From Candidatus Acidiflorens stordalenmirensis (GTDB taxonomy: Bacteria; Acidobacteriota; Terriglobia; Terriglobales; Acidobacteriaceae), in the NCBI GenBank assembly GCA_003139995.1, contig PLIC01000251.1, positions 1 to 32,210 on the forward strand: a stretch of DNA of 32,210 nucleotides. Reading direction: 5' to 3'. The notes beneath the pieces are model-generated. The model was given only the letters and a program-made list of their open reading frames with translations, made no database searches and had not been told where the DNA came from. The position numbers and the translations under genes are program-made. Positions 23,380 to 32,210 of this stretch are shown here, one piece after another. The stretch's first letter is position 1, and each line of letters starts with the position of its first letter.

Positions 23380-25359
23380 TCAACGCGATCCCGCCGCCAC
23401 CGTCCGGGCTGCGTTCCCCTTCCCCGGCGCGCTGTCGTTCGATCTTTCGTCCGAGCGCAGCGCAAAGCGGTCCATCGAATCCAGCAGGCCCCGCGACATC
23501 TTGGACATCTGATCGGAGGAAGCGGCCAATTCGGTCGAACCCGACGTGTTGGACTGCACCAGTTCGCGCATGCGCTCCATGGCCTGCACCACCGCCTGCG
23601 CTCCGGAAGCCTGTTCTTCCACCGCCGAGTTGATCTCGTGCGTGATCTCGTTCAACCGCGTTGTGGCGCGCGCAATCTGCGACGAGCCATGCGATTGTTC
23701 GTTGGTCGCCGCCCCGATTTCCTGCGCGAACTTGTACACCTCGGTCACCACGTTCGAAATCTTGCGCAGCGCGGCATTCAGTTCCTGTCCCAAATTCAGT
23801 CCTTCGTTCACGATCGTCGTGCTCTTCTCCATGTTCTCGACCGCTTTGCGCGCTTCCTTCTGGATGCTCGCGATCAGCTCGGAAATCTCCTTGGTGGACT
23901 GCGCGGATTTCTCCGCCAGCTTCCGGACTTCATCCGCCACCACCGCGAATCCCAGCCCGTGCTCGCCCGCCCGCGCCGCTTCGATGGCGGCATTCAACGC
24001 CAGCAGGTTGGTCTGCTCCGCCAGATCGTCGATCACTTCGACGATCTTGCCGATGTCGTCCGCCCGCGTGCCCAGCGAGTCGATGATCTCGCCCGAAGAG
24101 CGGATCGTCGTGTTGATCCGGTTCAGGCCGTCGGTGGTCTTTTCCATAGTGCCGATGCCGCCGTGCACCTCTTCCCGCGAACGGTTCGAGATATCGAGCA
24201 GAACCTTGGCCGTATCCGCGACCCGCTGGATCGAGGTCACCATCTGGTCGATGGAGGCCGAGGTTTCGCTGACGCTCGAAGCTTGCGTCTGCGTGCTCTT
24301 CACCATGTTCTGCACGTTCACGCTCATTTCGTGCATCGTGCTCGTTACTTCATCGATGGCCGAAGAAGTCTGCAGGCTGTTCCTGGCCGACTCGTCGGAA
24401 GCGCTCGCCACCTGGGCAGAGGCGCTGGCCACCTGGGAGGCGGCGTCGCGCACGTGGCGTACCATCCCGCGCAGGCCTTCCACCATCCGCGTAAATGCGT
24501 TCGCCAGAGTGTCGTTGGCCGAGCGGGGACGGACTTCGACCGCCAGGTTGCCCCCGGCGATGGCTTCGGAAACCGCGGCCATTTCCTTCAAGTACTTCAC
24601 CATGGATTCGAAAGTCCTGGCCAGTTGCCCGATCTCATCCGTACCGTGAATATCTATATTGTGCTCCAGATCCCCCGACTGGCCGATCTGATCCGCTACG
24701 TGAATCAGCCGGCTCAGCGGTCCCGTGATCCCGGCAGCGGTCCGGTAGGCAATGACTATGCCCAAAGCCAGAGCGAGCAGCGAACTGAACACGGCAGCCA
24801 GAATCGTCCATGTCGCTGCCTTTTCATCGTTGTTGCGCCGTTCGTCCAACTGTTTTTGGTTTTCCCGGTCTACATCGTCCAGAACGTCGCTCGAACGCGA
24901 CACCCAGGCGTTCGGATCCTTTTGCAAATAGAAAATCTGCAGTTCCGCCACCGTCGCGTTGCCGCCGTCCACGGCCCGGCGCTTGTCCACCAGCGGGTTG
25001 GCGAACTCGTTGCCCCAGGACTGCTCCAGCCCCTGCACTTTTTCCAGATTGCTTCGCTGCTCGGGAGAATTCGCCAGTTCCAGGGTGCGGCGAAGGCCGT
25101 CGCTCAACTGGTGTTCGCCGTCATTCATTTTCTCCACGTCCCGGGTGTCCCCGCTGAGCAGGTAGTTCTGCAGGTGAAGCCGGTCCTGCATCATCTGGAA
25201 GCGAACCGACGAGGTGGCCTCGGCCATCTCGATCGAACGCTGCGCCGCAGCCTTGGCCTCATGCTCGCGTGCCACCGCGACCAGGTTGATCACCAGAAGC
25301 AACAGAACCGTCCCCAGAACGACGCCGAAACTCCAGTACAACTTTTTTTCGATATTCAT
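23380..25359 (-). CDS. mcp: Methyl-accepting chemotaxis protein (transmembrane)
   Basis: A 659-residue receptor. TM1 lies at about 8-30. A periplasmic helical-bundle sensor follows (~31-187; [19 protein letters not shown] resembles 4HB/CHASE3-like helices), then TM2 at ~188-208. A HAMP domain covers ~210-262 ([20 protein letters not shown]...), with a second HAMP-like segment to ~315. The signalling hairpin runs ~320-635. The hairpin tip, [39 protein letters not shown] (Glu448 begins EQTNLL), contacts CheA/CheW. Gln/Glu pairs for CheR/CheB modification are present along the helices. It lacks the C-terminal NWETF-type tether (ends AAGSR). Ligand unknown. It is the only receptor in the operon. 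Confidence 0.93.
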   Translation of the reverse strand: MNIEKKLYWSFGVVLGTVLLLLVINLVAVAREHEAKAAAQRSIEMAEATSSVRFQMMQDRLHLQNYLLSGDTRDVEKMNDGEHQLSDGLRRTLELANSPEQRSNLEKVQGLEQSWGNEFANPLVDKRRAVDGGNATVAELQIFYLQKDPNAWVSRSSDVLDDVDRENQKQLDERRNNDEKAATWTILAAVFSSLLALALGIVIAYRTAAGITGPLSRLIHVADQIGQSGDLEHNIDIHGTDEIGQLARTFESMVKYLKEMAAVSEAIAGGNLAVEVRPRSANDTLANAFTRMVEGLRGMVRHVRDAASQVASASAQVASASDESARNSLQTSSAIDEVTSTMHEMSVNVQNMVKSTQTQASSVSETSASIDQMVTSIQRVADTAKVLLDISNRSREEVHGGIGTMEKTTDGLNRINTTIRSSGEIIDSLGTRADDIGKIVEVIDDLAEQTNLLALNAAIEAARAGEHGLGFAVVADEVRKLAEKSAQSTKEISELIASIQKEARKAVENMEKSTTIVNEGLNLGQELNAALRKISNVVTEVYKFAQEIGAATNEQSHGSSQIARATTRLNEITHEINSAVEEQASGAQAVVQAMERMRELVQSNTSGSTELAASSDQMSKMSRGLLDSMDRFALRSDERSNDSAPGKGNAARTVAAGSR

Positions 25360-25403
25360 AACCGAACCTTCCTCAGCCAGCGCTTCGCGCCCTGCGCGCC
25401 TTT

Positions 25404-25751
25404 TTACTGGGCTGGATCAAATCGGAATTCCACAATCCCCGTTGATTCTTGCGGACCCACCTCGAAACGCCACTTCTTGACCGCTTCCAGAGCGGCGTTC
25501 GCCAACACCGGATGCCCGCCAATCAGCTTTGCATCCTTGACCGACCCGTTGGCAGAGACCGTTACCAGGACCTTCACCACGCCGGAGATGTTCATGCGCC
25601 TCGCCAGCTCCGGATACACTGGCGCCACCTTGCTCTTTGCTTTTCGACTGAATTCTTCCTGTCCCCGTGCAAGGGGAACGCTGGTCGCCGCCCATCCGCT
25701 AATCAGCAGCAGACCCACTGCGAACAGACGATTCAGGGATTGAATAGACAC
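25404..25751 (-). CDS. Stand-alone TonB C-terminal domain protein heading the Che operon
   Basis: 115 residues: an N-terminal hydrophobic signal ([25 protein letters not shown]), then one TonB_C domain. The domain reads [58 protein letters not shown] and ends with IVEFRFDP. It has no Pro-rich spacer or ExbB/ExbD partner. The start is GTG with a strong GGGAGG site 4-5 nt upstream. It is the first gene of the operon, 44 nt before mcp, so it is probably co-transcribed with the chemosensory proteins. Its periplasmic location would allow contact with the receptor's sensor domain, but that is inference. It is a paralogue of the protein at 9335-9700. Confidence 0.82.
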   Translation of the reverse strand: MSIQSLNRLFAVGLLLISGWAATSVPLARGQEEFSRKAKSKVAPVYPELARRMNISGVVKVLVTVSANGSVKDAKLIGGHPVLANAALEAVKKWRFEVGPQESTGIVEFRFDPAQ

Positions 25752-26130
25752 GGTACCTCCCTTGTTGCTGTTGTATTTGCCCTATATTCGTGCATGGACC
25801 ACACCGGCGGATACCAAAAGTTCTTCCTTTGCATTACTTTGGTGATCTCTGCAAAGCGATGAAGAGTCGGCCCTTAGTTCCTCCCCATCGCCCACTGGTA
25901 GCCGGGGCGTACGAACCCCAGAGCGCCTCTGGATAACTGATCTCCGATTCCAGAATGAGACGCCGGTATCACTTTGGTGACGTTTCACAAGTCGGCACTG
26001 CCCCTCATATTTCCTTGACTCAATTTGAGAATCAAGCGTAGGTTTATCTGTAATTCAATTGTTTTCAACCGCTTAGCTAAGCGGATGGTGCCCACTGACA
26101 TCCCACACCGGTAATTCGGGTCCCGGCGGC
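25752..26130. promoter_or_regulatory. Shared divergent control region of two signalling operons
   Basis: 379 bp without a gene, between the Che operon (leftward) and the kinase operon (rightward). It contains the direct repeat actttggtga at 25836-25845 and 25971-25980 (the second part of TCAC-tttg-GTGA), an AT-rich stretch at 26005-26068, and a 16-bp palindrome at 26069-26084. No unmistakable sigma-54 or sigma-70 promoter is found by eye. Confidence 0.55.
26069..26084. promoter_or_regulatory. Perfect 16-bp palindrome, candidate operator
   Basis: Ccgcttagctaagcgg is exactly self-complementary. It lies 46 bp before the kinase GTG start, at the edge of an AT-rich stretch. That position and symmetry fit a dimeric regulator's site; binding is not shown. 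Confidence 0.5.
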
Positions 26131-29100
26131 GTGTCTCAGTCTGACGAGGCTTTCCAGAAGCTTCTCCTGGAGCTTTCCCGGGCCGCTTTTCAGAGCAGCG
26201 ATCCCAGCCAGATCATCCGGTCTTTCTGCGCCCTCACGCGCGCCTTCTTTCACGCCAGCGGCGCTTATTTTTGGAGTTGTTCCTCCGACGGTGAACTCGT
26301 CGGAGCCGAAGCCGACGGCGACCATGCCGAGTCCTTTCGTGGCGTCCGCCTGCACGCCGCAGATCCATCCATCGCCCCATCCATTGCTATTGAGGCGGTG
26401 CATAAGCGTCGTCCCTTCTTCCTCAACCACGTCGACGTCGCCCGTTACCCGTGGCTGGCCGAATGCCACGCCCATGCCGCCATGGCCGCTCCTCTGCTGG
26501 TTTCAGGAGAAATTGTCGGAGCCATCGCGTTCGTGCAAAGTGCGTCCGATGCCGGTTTTGACGATGACGCCGTAGCCAAAGTCACGATCTTGGCGGCGCA
26601 GCTCGGGACCGCCCTCGAAGCCCTCCGCTTGAACCAGCTTTCCCGCGAAGAGCGCCGCCGCGCCGGCATTCTGGTCGAGGTCGCCACCGCGCTGCACGGC
26701 TTGCCCGACACCGCATCCGTGATGGAGAGCATCGCCGACCGACTCCGCGTGCTGCTGCATTCGCCCATCGTGCTCGTCTTCGTCCAACAGGAAAAACTGT
26801 TCCAGTTGCAGGCGGTGTCGACCGAGGCTCCCAGGCTCGCCCACTCCATCCGTTCGCGTTTTCAGCAGAACGACCTCCGCTCTTCGCTCGAGATCGCCAC
26901 TCGCGCCGTCGCCGCCGGCGAGCGCATTACGGTGAGCATCGACGGCGCCTCTCATTTCGGAGAAGATTCGCCGCCCGGAGTTCTCATCGCGGCGCCCTTC
27001 CGCACCTCGCGCTCGCACGGTGCAATTCTCGTCTACCCCCGTCTCGCCAACCCGTTTACCCAGGAAGACAGAACCCTGGTCTCCGCCCTGGCCGGTTTTG
27101 GCGCGGTCGCCATCGCCAATGCCGAGTTGTACGGCATGGCCCGTGCCCAAGCCCACGAACTGCACGAAATCCTCGAGATTTCCTTCGAACTCGGTTCTGC
27201 CGGAAAACTCGACGAGTTCATGCAGACCTCGGTGGTCCGCGCCGCCAGTTTCCTCGGCTTCCAGCGCTGCTTCATCGGGCTCCTCGAAGAGGCCGCCTTC
27301 CACATTCGCTGGGGAGTGGAGAACGGAGTGGCCCGTCCTCTCGATATCCCGCTCTACGATGGCGTCGCGACCCGCGCGCTGAAACAAAAAAATGTGTTCT
27401 TCACCGAAGACGCCTCCAAAACTCCGGGCGCAAATTTGGATTTCGTGGCTGCTTTCCGAGTCCGCCAATTCCTCGCCGTCCCCCTGCTCGGTTCGAGCGG
27501 CGATGTGCTCGGGATGTTTGGCGTGCTTGACCGCATCGAGCCCGGGCCGATCAACGACGAAGATGTCCGCCGCGCGCGCTCTCTGGCCGCGCAAGCTGCC
27601 ATCGCTCTCGAACTCACCCGCAACCTGCACCAAGCCGAGGAGCACCGCCGCCGCGCCGAGGCCCTGGTCACCATCGCGCTCGAGCTCAACACCGTCCTGC
27701 ATCTGCCCGAGTTCATGCGCAACTTCGCTCTGCGCGCGTCGGCCCTGCTCGGAGGCCGCTCCGTTGCCCTCAGCCTTTTCCAGACAGCGGAGCTCGATAC
27801 CGTCCTGATGTGCGGCGCCTTGGAGGTCGAAGATAAGCTGCTGATCCGTCGTTTCGGTCAGGCGCTCAGTGCCGCCCTGCCGAAATACCCCACCGATGTC
27901 GCCTTCGCCCCGGCCAGCGATATGCTCGGAGTCGCTCTCGCCTCCAGTCTGGGATGGAGCGATTGCACGCTGGTCCGTCTGGCCGGTTCATCGGGAGAAC
28001 TCGTCGGCGTTCTTTGTCTCGCCGACCGCGGCGCCCCGCCCGCCGTCGAAGATGACCAGTTGCTGCGCGCTATCGCCAGCCATGCCAGCATCGCTCTCGA
28101 GAATGCCTGCCTGTTCACAGGCATGCAGCAGACCAACCGCCACTGGCTGGAAATCTTCGATGCCATCAGCGACTTCATCGTCGTCCACGACGAACAGCAC
28201 AATATTCTCCGCGTCAATCGTTCCCTGGCCGATTTCGTCGGCCTCGCCCCCGACCAGTTGATCGGCGTCAATATGCGGGCGCTCGACGCCCTTTCCGCCG
28301 GATCTTCGCCCCACTCCTGTCCCTTCTGCCGCACCAGCGAGGGTCTCGGCGAATACGTGCACCCCGTCCTCGAACGCACTTACCTGATTTCAACCTCGCG
28401 CATTCATGCCGCCAGCCAGGGGCCCCCATCCCGCGGGGTTGGCGCGATGGGGATGAGCAGCGCCCAGTTGCAGACCGTGCACGTGCTCAAGGACATCACC
28501 GACCGGCGCGAAGCCGAGCGCCGCTATCGCGAGCTGTTCGACAACATTCAGGAAGGAATTTTCTTCTCCACACCCCAGGGCCGCTTCGTCGAAGTCAACG
28601 ACGCGCTGGTTCGCATCCTCGGCTATAGCAGTCGGGAAGAGGTCATTCAGCTCGACATTCCCACCCAGGTCTATTTTTCTCCGCAGCAGCGGGAAGAAAT
28701 GGAGGAACTGTTCGAACGCCAAGGCGGACTGCGCAATCAGGAAGAAATCCTCCGGCGCAAGGATGGATCGCCCGTCCACGTCTTCATCAACTGTTTCGCG
28801 GTGCGCGATCCGGGCGGCAGAGTCCTGCAGTACCGCGGCCTCATGCTCGATGTTACCGGCCTCCGCCATTCGCAAACGGAGCTGCAGAAAGAGCGCGATT
28901 TCTCTAGCAAAATCCTCAGCCATACCCAGAGCCTGATTCTGGTCACCGACACCGAAGGCGTCATCAGTTATGCCAACCGGCGCTGGAGCGGTCTCGGCTT
29001 TCAGCAGAACCAGATAGTCAGTCATCCCTTGCCCGACCTGTGCGCCGCGCCGCGCCGCGCCGCGCTCCGCGAAGCGCTGGCCGCCGTGGCTCGCGGACAA

Positions 29101-29982
29101 CAAGTCGATAACTTCGATCTGCCCCTGGTTCGCGGCGACGGCGCCAGCAGCCAGTTCTCCGTCAATCTGAGCCCCATCAACGGCGAGGACGGCCGGGTCT
29201 GCAACATCGTAGTAGTCATGACCGACGTCACCGACTCCGCCCTGCTGCGCTCCAAGCTCATGCACGCCGAGAAAATGGCTGCCGTCGGACAGTTGGTCTC
29301 CGGCGTCGCCCACGAAGTCAACAACCCCCTCACCGCCATTCTCGGATTCACCGACCTCTTGATGGAAAACCCCGAGCTCCCCGAAAGCGCCCGCCGCGAT
29401 CTGCGGGTGATTCTGCAGGAAGCGCAGCGCACCAAGCAGATCGTGCAAAACCTGCTCAGCTTTGCCCGCCAGATGCCGCCACAGCGCCAGCCCGTTCAGC
29501 TCAACTCCATCCTGCAACGCACCGTGCACTTGCGCTCTTACGACTTCATAAGTCACGGCATTCAGGTGGTCGAACGTCTCGACGAGTCCCTGCCCCAGGT
29601 CATCGGAGATTCCCATCAGCTCCAGCAGGTGTTCCTCAACATCCTGAACAACGCGTACGACGCCGTCCGCGAAAACTCGCGGCCCGCCCGCATTGAGATC
29701 ATGAGCGCCCCCGCCGGCTCATTCGTCGAGATTTCTTTTCGCGATAACGGCATCGGTATCGCCGATCCCGAACGTATTTTCGATCCTTTCTTTACCACCA
29801 AAGACGTTGGCAAGGGTACTGGTTTGGGCCTGAGTATTTGCTATGGTATCGTCCGCGAACATGGCGGCGAAATTGCGTGTCACAACAACCTCAACTCTGA
29901 AGGAGCGACCTTTATCGTCCGTCTCCCGGTAGCATCCGAGACGGCATCCTTTGGAGCAGTTGCAGGAGTGCATCCACAATGA
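26131..29982 (+). CDS. Soluble multi-GAF/PAS sensor histidine kinase
   Basis: A 1283-residue kinase with no membrane segment, so a cytoplasmic sensor. It has four GAF-type domains (about 15-165, 170-330, 340-500, 505-660), three PAS domains (about 668-795, 798-920, 923-1040), a HisKA domain with phospho-His1061 (SGVAHEVNNPLTAILGF) and an HATPase domain (~1145-1275; N-box NILNNAYDAV, G1 DNGIGI near 1205, F-box FDPFFTTK, G2 GKGTGLGLS). PAS1 carries a CPFC motif (Cys730, Cys733), which could be redox- or metal-sensitive. The kinase core resembles NtrB-type partners of NtrC regulators, in keeping with the gene two places downstream. The start is GTG without an evident ribosome site. The stop overlaps the next gene by 4 nt. 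The signal is unknown. Confidence 0.9.
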   Translation: MSQSDEAFQKLLLELSRAAFQSSDPSQIIRSFCALTRAFFHASGAYFWSCSSDGELVGAEADGDHAESFRGVRLHAADPSIAPSIAIEAVHKRRPFFLNHVDVARYPWLAECHAHAAMAAPLLVSGEIVGAIAFVQSASDAGFDDDAVAKVTILAAQLGTALEALRLNQLSREERRRAGILVEVATALHGLPDTASVMESIADRLRVLLHSPIVLVFVQQEKLFQLQAVSTEAPRLAHSIRSRFQQNDLRSSLEIATRAVAAGERITVSIDGASHFGEDSPPGVLIAAPFRTSRSHGAILVYPRLANPFTQEDRTLVSALAGFGAVAIANAELYGMARAQAHELHEILEISFELGSAGKLDEFMQTSVVRAASFLGFQRCFIGLLEEAAFHIRWGVENGVARPLDIPLYDGVATRALKQKNVFFTEDASKTPGANLDFVAAFRVRQFLAVPLLGSSGDVLGMFGVLDRIEPGPINDEDVRRARSLAAQAAIALELTRNLHQAEEHRRRAEALVTIALELNTVLHLPEFMRNFALRASALLGGRSVALSLFQTAELDTVLMCGALEVEDKLLIRRFGQALSAALPKYPTDVAFAPASDMLGVALASSLGWSDCTLVRLAGSSGELVGVLCLADRGAPPAVEDDQLLRAIASHASIALENACLFTGMQQTNRHWLEIFDAISDFIVVHDEQHNILRVNRSLADFVGLAPDQLIGVNMRALDALSAGSSPHSCPFCRTSEGLGEYVHPVLERTYLISTSRIHAASQGPPSRGVGAMGMSSAQLQTVHVLKDITDRREAERRYRELFDNIQEGIFFSTPQGRFVEVNDALVRILGYSSREEVIQLDIPTQVYFSPQQREEMEELFERQGGLRNQEEILRRKDGSPVHVFINCFAVRDPGGRVLQYRGLMLDVTGLRHSQTELQKERDFSSKILSHTQSLILVTDTEGVISYANRRWSGLGFQQNQIVSHPLPDLCAAPRRAALREALAAVARGQQVDNFDLPLVRGDGASSQFSVNLSPINGEDGRVCNIVVVMTDVTDSALLRSKLMHAEKMAAVGQLVSGVAHEVNNPLTAILGFTDLLMENPELPESARRDLRVILQEAQRTKQIVQNLLSFARQMPPQRQPVQLNSILQRTVHLRSYDFISHGIQVVERLDESLPQVIGDSHQLQQVFLNILNNAYDAVRENSRPARIEIMSAPAGSFVEISFRDNGIGIADPERIFDPFFTTKDVGKGTGLGLSICYGIVREHGGEIACHNNLNSEGATFIVRLPVASETASFGAVAGVHPQ

Positions 29983-30379
29983 CCCAGACAGGAACGAAAC
30001 CCGCTTGTGCGCCCGTGCTTGTGATTGAAGATGAACCGGCCGTCTTGGCTTTAGTGCGCGCCGTTCTCGAGGGACACGGATACGCCGTCGTTCCGACCGA
30101 ATCCGGCGCCGAAGCGCTGCGACTGCTGGCCAACGGCGATTTTCACGGTGTCGTCTCCGACATGCGCACCCCCGGAGGCGTCGATGGCGCCCAGGTCTAT
30201 GCCTGGATCGCAGCTCATCGCCCCGAACTCGCCTCCCGGCTCGTATTTATCACCGGCGACATCGCTAACGAAGAAACCGCTGCCACGCTTCGCCGCACCG
30301 GCGCGCCCTGCGTGGAAAAGCCGTTTCGCGTCTATGAATTCATCGCCGTGGTCGAGCAGACCATGGGCAGGGCCGCCTC

Positions 30380-30383
<4 letters not shown>
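29979..30383 (+). CDS. Single-domain response regulator
   Basis: A 134-residue receiver domain without an output domain. Glu17-Asp18 form the acid pair, Asp61 is the phospho-acceptor (GVVSDMRTPGG), Thr in VFITGD is the switch residue and Lys in CVEKPF is conserved. All catalytic positions are present, so it should be phosphorylated. It overlaps the kinase by 4 nt (ATGA) and the NtrC-type gene by 4 nt, so the three are made in fixed proportion. It could be a phosphate shuttle or a sink limiting phosphate flow to the NtrC-type protein; the sequence cannot decide. Confidence 0.9.
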
Positions 30384-31792
<1,409 letters not shown>

Positions 31793-32210
31793 ATTCAGCT
31801 TGGGGTCTAGAGCGGACCCAGCGTTGCTGTGCTGCCGCTCGTGTAGGAACAAACGCCTTGTGTTCAGTTCTATGACGCCTTTGGGACTCGGCTTGCCTGC
31901 GGTGGGCTAATTCGCACGAACATAGTCTCGGTCGGGCGCCTGCCAAAAACCCGGACCCGAAGACGGACAAAGGCGGCAGCGGCGACCCAAGGCCAAACCC
32001 TTATTAAGAGCCGCAATCCTTCCCTGCGTAATCCGGCTCGGAACGCTCTCTGTACCGTCCAGAATGCAGGGCCGCCAATCAGCGCAGCTCTCGCCAATCC
32101 GTGTTTTCTGCCGATGAAACGCTTGTTAGATTGCCAAGCGGCAACCAAACCGTGGCAGCCGGCGATCAAGCCCGAGACATTGTGGATGTTGTTGGTGGAA
32201 TGCAGCCGGT
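31793..32210. other. Right-end region, no clear gene
   Basis: 418 bp after the NtrC-type gene. A minus-strand open frame ends at 31870 and stays open to the right edge (FIGRKHGLARAALIGGPAFW..., Arg-rich tail). It might be the 3' end of a gene starting outside the window, but I recognise no family and its codon use is not strongly gene-like. No terminator with a T-run is visible after the regulator. Confidence 0.3.

Noticed and set aside
23365..25743. A 792-codon plus-strand frame opposite the MCP gene
   Set aside because: His/Arg-rich antisense of a GC-rich gene; the minus strand shows the highly conserved MCP hairpin.
31870..32169. A 99-codon minus-strand frame at the right end as a complete gene
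   Set aside because: It would start at TTG without a ribosome site, the frame stays open past the window edge, and no family is recognisable. Noted only as a possible partial gene.

Overview
The window looks like chromosomal DNA of a GC-rich, Gram-negative, soil-type bacterium, most probably an acidobacterium (Terriglobia/Koribacter-like). This is an inference. It rests on gene content (an ECF sigma factor with a zinc-finger anti-sigma, stand-alone TonB_C proteins with signal peptides, an arabinose-5-phosphate isomerase of the Kdo/LPS pathway, a flagellum-free chemosensory operon) and on the many different short simple repeats between genes. I see no rRNA, tRNA, CRISPR array or complete insertion sequence.

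Layout. (1) 181-1710: an ECF sigma factor with a sigma-E-type promoter, overlapping its membrane anti-sigma factor, which carries a TonB_C-like periplasmic domain. (2) 1741-5004: an APC permease, a STAS protein lacking the usual phosphorylatable serine, and a K+ channel. (3) 5187-9245: a secreted DUF2846-like protein interrupted at a run of eight C, a MITE-like segment, kdsD with an in-frame repeat insertion, a Sel1 repeat protein and an alanine-type aminotransferase. (4) 9335-10163: a TonB_C protein followed by decayed 5' ends of two genes (aminotransferase and aldehyde dehydrogenase), joined to short repeats. (5) 10415-14719: a FecR-domain membrane protein and mreB-mreC-mreD, the cell-shape cluster, without mrdA/rodA. 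(6) 14771-17424: a DUF92 membrane protein and a beta-propeller lipoprotein. (7) 17589-25751, minus strand: a complete chemosensory operon, transcribed TonB_C protein, mcp, cheW, cheR, cheA, cheB, cheY, cheX. (8) 26131-31792, plus strand: a divergent set of a soluble 4xGAF-3xPAS histidine kinase, a single-domain response regulator and an NtrC-type sigma-54 activator, each overlapping the next by 4 nt.

How the genes work together. The two signalling operons are back to back across a 379-bp region holding a perfect 16-bp palindrome and a 10-nt direct repeat. With no flagellar gene in view, the Che set probably serves type IV pilus motility or an alternative cellular function, and the kinase/sigma-54 set may be its transcriptional partner. 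Three proteins carry TonB_C-like domains without the rest of TonB: the anti-sigma tail, the protein at 9335 and the first gene of the Che operon. This hints at a periplasmic module used in signalling rather than in energy transduction.

Intergenic DNA carries at least seven short repeat families. One lies inside kdsD, one supplies the stop codon of the DUF92 gene, and one separates two gene fragments.
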